Part shown: positions 35,748 through 50,849 of the stretch, piece after piece
Layout of the letters: the number at the start of each line of letters is the position of its first letter
How positions within the stretch are numbered: position 1 is the first letter of the stretch
DNA from: Acinetobacter sp. HY1485
GTDB taxonomy: Bacteria; Pseudomonadota; Gammaproteobacteria; Pseudomonadales; Moraxellaceae
Length of the DNA: 64,000 nt
Reading direction: 5' to 3'
NCBI RefSeq assembly: GCF_027568475.1
Contig: NZ_JANKZG010000004.1
Location: forward strand, 62,001-126,000
The notes under the pieces: model-generated
The model's database searches: none
What the model was told of the DNA's origin: nothing
The model's input: only the letters and a program-made list of their open reading frames with translations
Translations under genes and position numbers: made by a program

Positions 35748-36379
35748 TGGCACAAATTAACCTACTACCTTGGCGTGATGAAGTTAAAGAACAACGTAAA
35801 AAAAACTTTATTGTTGTTTGTATTTTTTCAGCACTTTTGGCTGGTATTTTACTGTTTTTAACTTGGATGTATTTTGATCATCAATTGAGTGATCAGCAAC
35901 GTGCTAATCAGCTTATTACAGATACTAATACCGAACTTGATAAGCAACTGAAATCACTAGAAGGTTTAAAGGATAAACGTACGGCAATTATTGAACGTAT
36001 GAAGCTCATTCAAAATTTACAACAACAACGTCCAATCACTGTGCATTTAATTGACGATCTTGTTCGTGTTGTTCCAAACAATGTTTATCTGACAAAGTTC
36101 TCTCGTACAGGAGATAGCTTTGCAATAGAGGGGCGTGCAGAAAGTCCAAATGCTGTTGCAGATATGATGCGTATGATGGAAGCATCGCCATGGTACCGTA
36201 ATGTATTTATGAGCTCATTTTTAGCAAATACACCGTCTAATAATAATACGCCAAGCTCTGTTATACCTCGTATTGAAGAAAAATATGGCACATTTATCGT
36301 GACAGCCAATTTAGATGCGGCTGCCCAACAAGTAGAGAAAACTGGTGCACAATCTGAAAAAATTGGGGGGCATCAATGA
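35747..36379 (+). CDS. pilN: Type IV pilus inner-membrane protein PilN
   Basis: The 210-residue bitopic protein starts MAQINLLPWRDEVKEQRKK, containing the INLLPWR motif that docks into PilM. A TM helix (about 21-42), a coiled coil and a periplasmic ferredoxin-like domain follow. It heterodimerises with PilO. The start overlaps the pilM stop by one base and its end overlaps pilO by 4 bases. Confidence 0.95.
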   Translation: MAQINLLPWRDEVKEQRKKNFIVVCIFSALLAGILLFLTWMYFDHQLSDQQRANQLITDTNTELDKQLKSLEGLKDKRTAIIERMKLIQNLQQQRPITVHLIDDLVRVVPNNVYLTKFSRTGDSFAIEGRAESPNAVADMMRMMEASPWYRNVFMSSFLANTPSNNNTPSSVIPRIEEKYGTFIVTANLDAAAQQVEKTGAQSEKIGGHQ

Positions 36380-37068
36380 GTCAAGATCAATTTGATGAAT
36401 TAGAAGAAACAACAAAGCCAGCAAAGAAAAAACTGACCTTTGATCGCTTTATTAAGCAATTTAATTCACTCGATCCAAACAACTATGGAAGTTGGCCACT
36501 TTCAGTTAAAATTACGTGTTGGATTTTCACATTCTTATTTGTCTGTGGCTTAGGGTATTTTGTCATTATCCAATCTCTTATGGATGACATTTCTAATGCA
36601 CAGGCAGAAGAAACGAATCTTTTAAATAGCTATCGTCAAAAAGAATCAACACTGCGTAATTTAAAACAATATCAAACACAACTTGCGACCATGCAAGAAA
36701 ATTTTGATCAACAATTACAACAACTACCTAAAGAGTCAGAAATTCCAGGTTTAGTCGAAGATATTAACGTAACGGGCGTTAATTCAGGTCTCAAATTTAA
36801 TAATATTCGGCTTGATCCTGAAGTTAAACAAGAATTTTTTATTGAGCAACCGATTTCTATATCTGCAACAGGCAATTACCACGCACTAGGACAGTTTGCA
36901 AGTGACATTGCTGTGCTACCTCGTATTGTGACATTACATGATTTCACCATTACGGCAACACCGAATGCGAATAAAAAGTCTGATATTCCTGATATGACAT
37001 ATGAAATTAAAGCAAAAACATATCGTTATGCAGGTACTGTACCTGATAAAAAAGATCAAGGAGCTTAA
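36376..37068 (+). CDS. pilO: Type IV pilus inner-membrane protein PilO
   Basis: The 230-residue bitopic protein has a cytoplasmic stretch of about 45 residues, a TM helix (about 50-70), a periplasmic coiled coil (EETNLLNSYRQKESTLRNL), and an alpha/beta domain with FASDIAVLPRIVTLHDF, characteristic of PilO. It pairs with PilN and contacts PilP. ATG 36376 overlaps the pilN stop. Confidence 0.95.
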   Translation: MSQDQFDELEETTKPAKKKLTFDRFIKQFNSLDPNNYGSWPLSVKITCWIFTFLFVCGLGYFVIIQSLMDDISNAQAEETNLLNSYRQKESTLRNLKQYQTQLATMQENFDQQLQQLPKESEIPGLVEDINVTGVNSGLKFNNIRLDPEVKQEFFIEQPISISATGNYHALGQFASDIAVLPRIVTLHDFTITATPNANKKSDIPDMTYEIKAKTYRYAGTVPDKKDQGA

Positions 37069-37069
37069 T

Positions 37070-37597
37070 ATGAATAAATCACTTCTATTAACGCTTGCAA
37101 TGGTCGGTAGCTGCTTAGTGGGATGTGGCTCACGTGTTGATGTGGTCAATAGCGAAATGAATACAATTCGTAGTCAACCTGCATTGCCATTAGAACCGCC
37201 ACCAACATTTGAAGATGCACCACAATTTCAATATTCAGCACAAAATTTACGTAGCCCATTTTTACCAAGCTCTTTATATACAGAACTTAAAATAATGGCA
37301 GGTAAACGTGTATATCCAGATTTATCACGTACTGCTGAGCCTTTAGAAGCCTACGCATTAGAGTCTTTAATGTTTAAAGGTAGTATGCAAAATACGCAAG
37401 GTAAAATTATTGCACTAATTCAAACGCCTGATGGTCAAATGAACCGTGTGCAGGTTGGAAATTATGTAGGTTTAAATCAAGGGCGGGTGATTAAAATTTT
37501 ACCAAACCAAATTGATTTAATTGAAATTGTATCTGATGGACGTGATGGTTATGTGGAACGTCCAAGAAGTCTTGTCCTACTTGGACAACCATCATAA
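37070..37597 (+). CDS. pilP: Type IV pilus lipoprotein PilP
   Basis: The 175-residue protein has a lipoprotein signal peptide ending CLVGC with the lipidated C19. A disordered proline-rich section and a C-terminal beta-sandwich with MFKGSMQNTQGKIIALIQTPDG and VGNYVGLNQGRVIKIL follow, as in PilP. It links the PilN/PilO pair to the secretin PilQ. The ATG 37070 is one base after the pilO stop and has an AAGGAG site. Confidence 0.95.
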   Translation: MNKSLLLTLAMVGSCLVGCGSRVDVVNSEMNTIRSQPALPLEPPPTFEDAPQFQYSAQNLRSPFLPSSLYTELKIMAGKRVYPDLSRTAEPLEAYALESLMFKGSMQNTQGKIIALIQTPDGQMNRVQVGNYVGLNQGRVIKILPNQIDLIEIVSDGRDGYVERPRSLVLLGQPS

Positions 37598-37611
37598 GTT
37601 TGAGGATAATA

Positions 37612-39639
37612 ATGAAAAACGCAGTAAAACGTTCTTTTATTGGGGATAACCGAAACATGAAGCCATTTGTTCATCAATTTTCTTTAGGGGTTATTGCTGT
37701 TGCAATGGCACAAGTTGCGCAAGCAGGTATGACAGTGACCAATATTGTTCCAATGCAAGTTGCAGGGCAAGGGACTGAAATTCGTGTCATGTTTAATGGT
37801 TTACCTCCCCAACCACAAGCATATCAACTAGATAAGCCCTCTCGTTTAATTTTAGATTTTGATAAAGCAGGACAATCGTTACAAAAGACCAGTATTCCTG
37901 TGGGTACCTCTGAAGCAAGTTCAGTTGATATTTCATCTGATCTACAGCGTTCGCGTCTTACGGTGAACTTGAATAAAGCAGGTGATTTTACAACGCGTGT
38001 GGAAGGCAATACCTTTATTTTAAAAATTAACTCACCTGCCCAAACGGCTAAAGCTGTAGCCAAAGCACAAGTACAAGGTGCGGCAGATGTGCGTTTTAAT
38101 CGTGGTAGTAAAAAAGATGAAGGGCAAGTCGTTGTTGATTTGCTCAGTCCAAATACCCCTGTTGATGTACAACAACGTGGTAGTAAAGTGGTTATTCGTC
38201 TTTTAGGCAATAAACTACCGACATCTTTAGTGCGTCGTTTAAATGTAACAGATTTTGCAACGCCGGTATCTGTGGTAGACGCTTATAACGATGGAAGTAA
38301 TGGTGTTATTGAAGTTCAAAACACAGGTAATTTTGATTACATGGCATTTCAGGCGGAAAAACGCCTAACAGTCAGTGTGACTAAAAAAGCAGAACCAAAA
38401 CAGTTTGATGCGAGATCTTTACAAACCAATTATAAAGGTAAAAAGATTTCACTTGATTTTCAAGACATTGAGGTTCGCCGTGTTTTACAACTATTGGCTG
38501 ACTTCACAGGCACTAATATTGTCGCAGCAGATACCGTGCAGGGTAATATCACACTGCGTTTAAAAGATGTGCCTTGGGATCAAGCCTTAGATTTAATCTT
38601 AAAAACAAAAAATTTAGATAAACGTGGTAGTGGTGATGTCATTTGGATTGCACCATCAGCTGAAATTGCTAAATATGAAGAGGATCAAGCAAAGGCTTAT
38701 CAACAATCCATTAAACTTGCACCACTCCAAACTGAATATATTCAACTAAACTATGCGCGTGCCAAAGATGTATTAAATTTGGTTAAGAATAATGAAGATA
38801 AGAAAAATACTGAAAATTCATTTTTAAGTGAGCGTGGTCGAATTGTCACGGATGATCGAACAAATACTGTTGTGATTAGTGATACGGCAGATAAAGTCAA
38901 TCAAATGAAAAATTTACTTTCTCAGTTGGATGTCCCGGTACAACAAGTCATGGTTGAGGCTCGAATTGTAAGGACATCAAAAACATTCTCTCATGAGATC
39001 GGCGTTAATTGGAGTTTTAGCAAAACATCAAGTACAAGCACTGGTGTTAATAATTTCGGTATTGATTTAGGCACAACAACATCTTATGGAAGCATGTCTT
39101 TGGGTTTATTGCGTGTAGGTTCAAACCTTTTAGATTTAAAATTAGCTGCCTCTCAAAGTGATGGCGAGAGCGAGGTTTTATCGACACCAAAAATTATGAC
39201 AGGTGATAAGCAAGAAGCTGTCATTCGTTCAGGTGTACAACTTCCATATCAAACGACCAGTGCAAACAGTGGCACAACAACAACATTCCAAGATGCAGTA
39301 CTAGAACTCAAGGTTGTACCAAGTATTACCCCCGATGGTAAGGTCCAGATGAAGTTAAATTTATCTAAAGATACGCAAGGTGAATTAACAGATGCAGGTT
39401 ATGCAATTAACACCAATAAACTCAATACAAATGTATTAGTCAGTGATGGTGAAACAGTTGTATTAGGTGGGCTATATGAAGATACTACTTCTAAAACCAT
39501 TAAAAAAGTACCAGTGCTTGGCGATATTCCTTATGTAGGTGGTTTATTTAAAAATACATTAAGAGAAAACACAAAAGGTGAACTATTGATGTTTATCACA
39601 CCACGAATTGTTAATGACAGTAGTTCAAGAAATCATTAA
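37612..39639 (+). CDS. pilQ: Type IV pilus secretin PilQ
   Basis: The 675-residue outer-membrane secretin has a signal-like N-terminus, AMIN domains (about 45-250), a secretin/TonB short N-terminal domain near SLDFQDIEVRRVLQLLADFTGTNIVAA, an N1 domain, and the C-terminal secretin ring. The ring includes VQQVMVEARIVRTSK and VPVLGDIPYVGGLFKN. It forms the pilus exit pore. ATG 37612 has a strong GAGGA site; ATG 37657 (MKPFVHQFSLG) would give a more standard signal peptide and is an alternative. Confidence 0.95.
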   Translation: MKNAVKRSFIGDNRNMKPFVHQFSLGVIAVAMAQVAQAGMTVTNIVPMQVAGQGTEIRVMFNGLPPQPQAYQLDKPSRLILDFDKAGQSLQKTSIPVGTSEASSVDISSDLQRSRLTVNLNKAGDFTTRVEGNTFILKINSPAQTAKAVAKAQVQGAADVRFNRGSKKDEGQVVVDLLSPNTPVDVQQRGSKVVIRLLGNKLPTSLVRRLNVTDFATPVSVVDAYNDGSNGVIEVQNTGNFDYMAFQAEKRLTVSVTKKAEPKQFDARSLQTNYKGKKISLDFQDIEVRRVLQLLADFTGTNIVAADTVQGNITLRLKDVPWDQALDLILKTKNLDKRGSGDVIWIAPSAEIAKYEEDQAKAYQQSIKLAPLQTEYIQLNYARAKDVLNLVKNNEDKKNTENSFLSERGRIVTDDRTNTVVISDTADKVNQMKNLLSQLDVPVQQVMVEARIVRTSKTFSHEIGVNWSFSKTSSTSTGVNNFGIDLGTTTSYGSMSLGLLRVGSNLLDLKLAASQSDGESEVLSTPKIMTGDKQEAVIRSGVQLPYQTTSANSGTTTTFQDAVLELKVVPSITPDGKVQMKLNLSKDTQGELTDAGYAINTNKLNTNVLVSDGETVVLGGLYEDTTSKTIKKVPVLGDIPYVGGLFKNTLRENTKGELLMFITPRIVNDSSSRNH

Positions 39640-39675
39640 TATACCTTGTAGTGATGTAATTAAATAGGTGGCTCC

Positions 39676-40203
39676 TTGCCAAATCAAGCATTCGATAACC
39701 TACCAAATATTTATTTGGTAGGACCTATGGGAGCTGGAAAAACAACAGTTGGACGGCATCTAGCAGAGATTTTAGGTCGTGAATTTATTGACAGTGACCA
39801 TGAAATTGAGCGGAAAACAGGTGCCACCATTCCTTGGATTTTTGAAAAAGAAGGGGAACGAGGATTTCGGCAACGTGAACAAATGGTGATTCACGACCTG
39901 ACACATCAAAAAAATTTGGTTGTTGCAACAGGTGGTGGTGCTGTTACACAGCTTCCTAATCGTCATGCTTTAAAATCTCGTGGCATTGTGGTGTATTTAT
40001 ATGCACCTGTAGAAGTGCAATTACAACGTACCTATCGTGATAAAAACCGTCCATTGTTACAAGTAGAAAATCCTAGAAAAAAACTACAGGACTTATTGCA
40101 AGTCCGAGACCCTTTATATCGTGAAGTCGCACACTATATTATAGATACCCATGAGGGTGCAGCTCGTGATCTTGCCTATCAAATTTTAAATGAGTTAATG
40201 TAA
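39676..40203 (+). CDS. aroK: Shikimate kinase
   Basis: The 175-residue kinase has the P-loop GPMGAGKTT (residues 16-24), the shikimate-binding [27 protein letters not shown] and the lid RDKNRPLLQ. It phosphorylates shikimate in aromatic amino acid synthesis. The start is TTG 39676 with AGGTGG 4 bases upstream; no ATG is available in a suitable place. aroB begins at its stop codon. Confidence 0.95.
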   Translation: MPNQAFDNLPNIYLVGPMGAGKTTVGRHLAEILGREFIDSDHEIERKTGATIPWIFEKEGERGFRQREQMVIHDLTHQKNLVVATGGGAVTQLPNRHALKSRGIVVYLYAPVEVQLQRTYRDKNRPLLQVENPRKKLQDLLQVRDPLYREVAHYIIDTHEGAARDLAYQILNELM

Positions 40204-41288
40204 TGCAAACACTATATGTAGAGTTAGGTGACCGTCGTTATCCTATTTTTATAGGAAGCCAATTAAATGTTACAGAGCAGCTTGTTCCTTATATTAAAGG
40301 TAAACAAGTAATGATCGTAACCAATACAACGGTTGCACCTCTATATCTTGAGCATTATAGCAATGCATTTAAACGGATAGGCAAAACAGTTAAACAATGT
40401 ATTTTACCTGATGGTGAAAAATATAAAAATATTGAGTATCTCAACTTAATTTTTGATGCACTTTTACAAGAAAATTTTAACCGCGATTGTACCGTTGTTG
40501 CTTTAGGTGGTGGTGTGATTGGTGACATGGCAGGCTTTGCAGCGGCAAGTTTCCAACGCGGTGTTTATTTTGTACAAATTCCAACCACTTTGTTGTCTCA
40601 AGTTGATTCAAGTGTGGGAGGTAAAACAGGTATTAATCACTCACTTGGCAAAAATATGATTGGGGCATTTAAACAGCCTCAAGCAGTATTTGCAGATATG
40701 TCGCAGCTTAAAAGTCTGCCACCGCGTGAGCTTTCAGCAGGTTTATCAGAAGTGATTAAATATGCATTGTTAGGCGATGTTGATTTTTTAATTTGGCTTG
40801 AAGCACATATTGATGATTTAGTTCAAGGCGATGAGCAAAAACTAGCTGAAGCAGTGTATCGTTCATGTGCGCATAAAGCAAAAATTGTTGCAAATGATGA
40901 AAAAGAAAAAGGTGAGCGTGCGTTACTTAATCTAGGACATACGTTTGGACATGCCATTGAATCTTACTTAGGATATGGCGAGTGGTTGCATGGTGAAGCG
41001 GTGGCTGTGGGTATGCTAATGGCAGCTGATTTATCTTGTCAGATAGGATGGCTTTCTCAGCAAGACGTGATACGTGTTGAAACATTATTAAAACGTGCAA
41101 AATTGCCAATTCGTTATCCATCTATTCCATTAGAACAATTTTTATCTTATATGGCACATGATAAAAAAGTATTAGAAGGGCAGTTACGTTTAATTTTATT
41201 AAAATCGTTAGGGCAAGCAGTCATTACAGCAGATTTTGATACCGAAAAAATGAATCAAGCCATTTTAAATTATCAAATACAAGGATAA
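40203..41288 (+). CDS. aroB: 3-dehydroquinate synthase
   Basis: The 361-residue enzyme has the NAD-binding [21 protein letters not shown], the [14 protein letters not shown] active-site segment, and the metal-binding [12 protein letters not shown] and [13 protein letters not shown]. It catalyses the second step of the shikimate pathway. It overlaps aroK by one base and the next gene by one base. Confidence 0.97.
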   Translation: MQTLYVELGDRRYPIFIGSQLNVTEQLVPYIKGKQVMIVTNTTVAPLYLEHYSNAFKRIGKTVKQCILPDGEKYKNIEYLNLIFDALLQENFNRDCTVVALGGGVIGDMAGFAAASFQRGVYFVQIPTTLLSQVDSSVGGKTGINHSLGKNMIGAFKQPQAVFADMSQLKSLPPRELSAGLSEVIKYALLGDVDFLIWLEAHIDDLVQGDEQKLAEAVYRSCAHKAKIVANDEKEKGERALLNLGHTFGHAIESYLGYGEWLHGEAVAVGMLMAADLSCQIGWLSQQDVIRVETLLKRAKLPIRYPSIPLEQFLSYMAHDKKVLEGQLRLILLKSLGQAVITADFDTEKMNQAILNYQIQG

Positions 41289-42001
41289 TGCCTGTGCAAA
41301 AGCCTAAAAAAAGCTATGCTTGGATTTTACTGCTACTCGGTGGTACATGTTTGAGTGTGGCACTTGTAATGAGTTTGGTAGTAAAAACGAATCCCATCTT
41401 AAAACAAGAACCTGAAGAAGATGTACAGCCGCAGTTTCAAGCAGAAAAAATTTCAGCAACGCCTGATATTGGTGTTTTAACAGGTCAAGTTAAGCCTTTA
41501 CAACAAACGACACGCGTTGTGGCTTCGGGCATTCATGATGCTGAATTTAGAGGCACTAAGTTTCTACAAGCTAATTCAAAATCTTATACCATTCAAGTTC
41601 TTTCTTTTAGTAAAGAAGATGTGCTTAAAGCATTTTTAAAAGATCGTAAAGATCGTCAAAACTTCATGTACTTTAGATTAAGCGACGAAGATCAGCCCGA
41701 GCGCTATGTTTTAACGTATGGTATTTATAGAAATGAACAGTCTGCTGAGTTTAATCTACAGCATCTTAACTTAAAATTACCTGCTTCTATTCATCCTGAG
41801 CCTCAAGCATTTAAAAGTTATCTTAAATATGTAAATGATTTAGGTTCTGAAGAAATGGGAACAAATACCATATATGAGGTGCGTTTGAAAAAAGCAAGTC
41901 TACCTCGTCCACAGCCTCAGCCAATTGTTTCTTCGCCTGCACCTGAACCAGCGCCAACACCACAATTGAGTAATGATGATGCAGCGGCAGTAATGAACTA
42001 A
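41288..42001 (+). CDS. SPOR-domain membrane protein
   Basis: The 237-residue protein has a single N-terminal TM helix (about 11-31), a disordered stretch, and a region (about 97-170) with SKSYTIQVLSFSKEDVLKAFLKD, resembling a SPOR peptidoglycan-binding domain. A Pro-rich tail follows. The place after aroB matches DamX-like proteins in other gammaproteobacteria, which bind denuded glycan at the septum; that equivalence is inferred from position. It shares one base with the aroB stop codon. Confidence 0.65.
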   Translation: MPVQKPKKSYAWILLLLGGTCLSVALVMSLVVKTNPILKQEPEEDVQPQFQAEKISATPDIGVLTGQVKPLQQTTRVVASGIHDAEFRGTKFLQANSKSYTIQVLSFSKEDVLKAFLKDRKDRQNFMYFRLSDEDQPERYVLTYGIYRNEQSAEFNLQHLNLKLPASIHPEPQAFKSYLKYVNDLGSEEMGTNTIYEVRLKKASLPRPQPQPIVSSPAPEPAPTPQLSNDDAAAVMN

Positions 42002-42281
42002 AAAAGCGCATGAAAGCATAGTGCACAAATTTAGTGCATTATGTCGATCCACTTAAATATAAAATTAATATAAATCAATAATTTAAATTCTAAATATTAA
42101 AAAATAATTGGCATTAATTTTGCATATATACAGTATCTGATATAAAACAGTGCAATCCTTAAACAATATAGGTATTATTTTTGAACAGCTTGTGATTTAA
42201 GCTAATGAAATTCAGGAAGAATTTGCACTTATACCATCAATATGCGTATGTATGACGCACATATTTTAAGAAGGGTACGCT

Positions 42282-48199
<5,918 letters not shown>

Positions 48200-48204
48200 A
48201 GATG

Positions 48205-48226
48205 AAGCCCCGTAAGGGGCTTTTTA
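48205..48226 (+). terminator. Terminator after gltBD
   Basis: AAGCCCC and GGGGCTT arms enclose GTAA and are followed by a T run. Confidence 0.9.
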
Positions 48227-48404
48227 TTTTTGATATAAATTTAAATAAAAAATATATTGAAACTAAAAAGTATAATAATGATTTAAAAACTGACAAATTT
48301 TGTAATTTCTACTGACAAAAAATGTCACTTCTAAACAAAGAATGTTAGTTAAAATTCTAAAAATATTCAATTAAACTGTTTTAAATAAAAGGGTTGTAAG
48401 AGTT

Positions 48405-48418
48405 GGCACGCTCTGTGC
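48405..48418 (+). promoter_or_regulatory. sigma-54 promoter of pilA
   Basis: TTGGCAC and TGCT elements place the invariant GG (48405-48406) ten bases before GC (48417-48418), exactly the -24/-12 pattern of RpoN promoters. It lies 62 bases before the pilA ATG, as expected for PilS/PilR-controlled major pilin genes. Confidence 0.85.
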
Positions 48419-48480
48419 TAACATATATGCATCAAAGGTTGGTACGCCAACTTAAACCAAACATAACATTGGGGTTAACT

Positions 48481-48909
48481 ATGAAAGCTCAAAAAGGTTT
48501 TACATTAATTGAATTAATGATCGTTGTGGCGATTATTGGTATTTTGGCTGCAATTGCGATTCCTGCATACAGTAAGTATCAAGCTCGTGCTAAAGCAGCG
48601 GCAGCAGCTTCAGAGTTAGCTGGCGTAAAAACTATTACAGATCAATTAATTAATGATGGTACTACTGCTCCTACAGCAGATAACCTAAAAACAGCTGGAG
48701 TAAATACATCTAGTCAAAACTGTACTATAACACCTAATATAAATGCTGGGGCAGGTACAATTACGTGCCAACTTGTTAATGCACCATCTCAACTTGCTAA
48801 TGTTGCTTTAGTTCAAACGAGAACTGCGGATGGTGTATGGAGTTATAGTATTACAGGTACGCCAACAGATACTACGATTCTTCCAAAGGCTTATCAAACT
48901 GGTTCTTAA
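48481..48909 (+). CDS. pilA: Type IV major pilin PilA
   Basis: The 142-residue prepilin has a short leader MKAQKG, the PilD cleavage site before F7, and E11 (mature E5) in [24 protein letters not shown]. The globular part has only two cysteines, C81 and C96, in the middle rather than framing a C-terminal loop, and the chain ends in ...YQTGS. In other Acinetobacter a C-terminal serine is the glycan acceptor for TfpO. A GGGG site precedes ATG 48481. A terminator follows, but a glucosyltransferase cassette starts 66 bases after its stop. Confidence 0.95.
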   Translation: MKAQKGFTLIELMIVVAIIGILAAIAIPAYSKYQARAKAAAAASELAGVKTITDQLINDGTTAPTADNLKTAGVNTSSQNCTITPNINAGAGTITCQLVNAPSQLANVALVQTRTADGVWSYSITGTPTDTTILPKAYQTGS

Positions 48910-48927
48910 AATCAATAATTAGATTTT

Positions 48928-48957
48928 AAAAAGAGAAACTTATGTTTCTCTTTTTTT
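48928..48957 (+). terminator. Terminator between pilA and the gtr cassette
   Basis: AAAAAGAGAAAC and GTTTCTC arms around TTAT, with a T7 run, end the abundant pilA transcript. Read-through could provide low expression of the downstream genes. Confidence 0.8.
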
Positions 48958-48975
48958 GATTAAAAAGAGAGCAAT

Positions 48976-50502
48976 ATGTTTATAAAAATTAGAAATGAGT
49001 GTTTTATATTTTTCATTAGTCTTTTAATTTATTTACCACCTATATTATGGGGTAACTATTTTATGGATGATAGTTATCGTTCTATTTATGGTTATTATGA
49101 TTGGACAGGTGATTATAGACCAATTGCGGATTTAATTTACTATATTTTAGGGCAAGGCTATTTTGTAGACTTATTTCCATACACATATATCATTCAAATT
49201 TTTATTTGTAGCTATTTTATATATGCAATAACTGAAAAAACGAAACGAATTTATAATTTTGATAATAAATATGAAAAGCTCATTTCTTTAGGTTTTTTTT
49301 GTCTTTTTCTTAATCCTTTTTTTCTACAAAATATTTATTTTAGATATGATTCTTTACCGATGATGTTATCTATTATATTTGTATGTTTACCCTTATATTT
49401 TGAATATAAAAAAATTATAGTTTCCATAGTATGTTGTTTACTCACTTTGTTTACTTATCAGTCTAGTATTATTGGGTTTTCAGTAATTGTTTGTTTACAT
49501 ACATTATTTTTAATATCTAAAAACTATACACAAAAAGAAGTAGCCTTATTTATTTCTAAAAATATTTTAGCACTACTTGGGGCTTTAATTATTTTTGGCT
49601 TCGTATCTCACTTTTTGATTGAGCCAAATCATTACGCAAGTAAAAATTTAAATTTCATATTTTCTTATTCAAATTGGACAAATTTAATTTATGAAAATAT
49701 AAATTATTCTTTAAAAAACCTAACTATTACAAATAGGTTAATCGATTATATTCTTTTTTTAATCTTATCTATACTATCACTACTTTCAATATTAGTAATT
49801 TTAAAAAATCATAAAAGTACTTTTATATTTAAGATTGCTATTTTTTTAGGATTGACTTTGGTATGTTTGTTAGGCTTATTAAATACAAATATATTTTTAT
49901 ATCAACCTAGATTACATGCTAGAACTTATATTGGCTTTGGTTTTGTAAATTTATTTATATATTTATCGATCGCATTTTATTTTTTTAGAAATAATATTAA
50001 AAAAAATGAGTATGTATTTCTATTTTCTATTTTAAGTTATTTACCTGTACTATATTTTATTATAATTGCTCAAACTTATAATGCTTTAAATGACATAAAA
50101 AAATATAATCAGAATATTATATCCTATTTAATACATGACATAAAAAAAGTGAGAAAATCTGAAAGCTACCTAGTGGCTGTCGGATATACTGATTATACGA
50201 AAAGATATCAAGTTTTAGCAGATATCTATCCATGTATAAGAAAAACTATAATTTCGGAATTAGATGTTAATACGCATAGCTATTTTTATTCTTTTATGAA
50301 TAATTTTAACTTTAATTTTCAACAATATCCAAGTGATGATTTGTTGACAAAAGCAAATCTCTACAAACAGGTAAAAAATAAAGTACCTATTGTAGATGAC
50401 CCATTTTACAATATATATTCATATCAGGGTAACTTAATAGTAGCTTTTAAAAATGATAATGGTGTAGTAAATATTTCAGATGAACCAAATCGATTTAAAT
50501 GA
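48976..50502 (+). CDS. GtrII-family (Glucos_trans_II) integral membrane glucosyltransferase
   Basis: The 508-residue protein has about ten TM helices. Its first periplasmic loop, FMDDSYRSIYGYY-DW-TGDYRPIADL (about residues 29-53), matches the Glucos_trans_II/GtrII pattern, with a D31-D32 pair typical of GT-C enzymes and R48-P49. The C-terminal 110 residues are soluble and periplasmic. Such enzymes move glucose from undecaprenyl-phosphate-glucose to a surface acceptor. The acceptor is unknown here; the adjacency to pilA suggests pilin. Codons are strongly AT-biased (many AGA, ATA, TTA), unlike the flanking genes. Its stop overlaps the gtrA start by 4 bases. Confidence 0.85.
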   Translation: MFIKIRNECFIFFISLLIYLPPILWGNYFMDDSYRSIYGYYDWTGDYRPIADLIYYILGQGYFVDLFPYTYIIQIFICSYFIYAITEKTKRIYNFDNKYEKLISLGFFCLFLNPFFLQNIYFRYDSLPMMLSIIFVCLPLYFEYKKIIVSIVCCLLTLFTYQSSIIGFSVIVCLHTLFLISKNYTQKEVALFISKNILALLGALIIFGFVSHFLIEPNHYASKNLNFIFSYSNWTNLIYENINYSLKNLTITNRLIDYILFLILSILSLLSILVILKNHKSTFIFKIAIFLGLTLVCLLGLLNTNIFLYQPRLHARTYIGFGFVNLFIYLSIAFYFFRNNIKKNEYVFLFSILSYLPVLYFIIIAQTYNALNDIKKYNQNIISYLIHDIKKVRKSESYLVAVGYTDYTKRYQVLADIYPCIRKTIISELDVNTHSYFYSFMNNFNFNFQQYPSDDLLTKANLYKQVKNKVPIVDDPFYNIYSYQGNLIVAFKNDNGVVNISDEPNRFK

Positions 50503-50849
50503 ATTTTATTAAATATATATTAATTGGTATTTTAAATACAGCCATTCATTGGTCTGTATTTTATATCTGCACTTTCTCTTACTTTTCCCAAAGTAATTCA
50601 AATTTAATTGCTTTTATCGTTGCATCAACACTTTCGTATATTCTAAATTCAAAATATAATTTCAATAAACCAGTAAATGTTGGTAGATATTGTATATTTT
50701 TAATTGGAATGGGGTGCTTAAATTTTGTGATAGGGCAGGTTGGAGATATATATAATTTTATACCTATTATAACCTTAATAATTACATCACTATTAAGTCT
50801 ATTTTTTGGTTTTTTATTTTCTAAATTTTTCATTTTTAGAGTAAATTGA
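50499..50849 (+). CDS. gtrA: GtrA-family polyprenyl-phosphate-sugar flippase
   Basis: The 116-residue protein has four TM helices and GtrA signatures [39 protein letters not shown] and the ending [13 protein letters not shown]. GtrA proteins are believed to flip undecaprenyl-phosphate-glucose across the inner membrane. It starts 4 bases inside the upstream glucosyltransferase gene and its TGA overlaps the gtrB ATG, so the three genes are translationally coupled. Confidence 0.92.
   Translation: MNFIKYILIGILNTAIHWSVFYICTFSYFSQSNSNLIAFIVASTLSYILNSKYNFNKPVNVGRYCIFLIGMGCLNFVIGQVGDIYNFIPIITLIITSLLSLFFGFLFSKFFIFRVN

Noticed and set aside
42002..42281. Riboswitch in the 280-base leader of gltB
   Set aside because: The region is AT-rich with only a short TGCAC/GTGCA hairpin. 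Nothing resembles the conserved core of a glutamine or other known riboswitch.
48481..48909. PilA as a minor pilin or type II secretion pseudopilin
   Set aside because: The sigma-54 promoter, monocistronic terminator and length are those of a major pilin gene; minor pilins occur in clusters.
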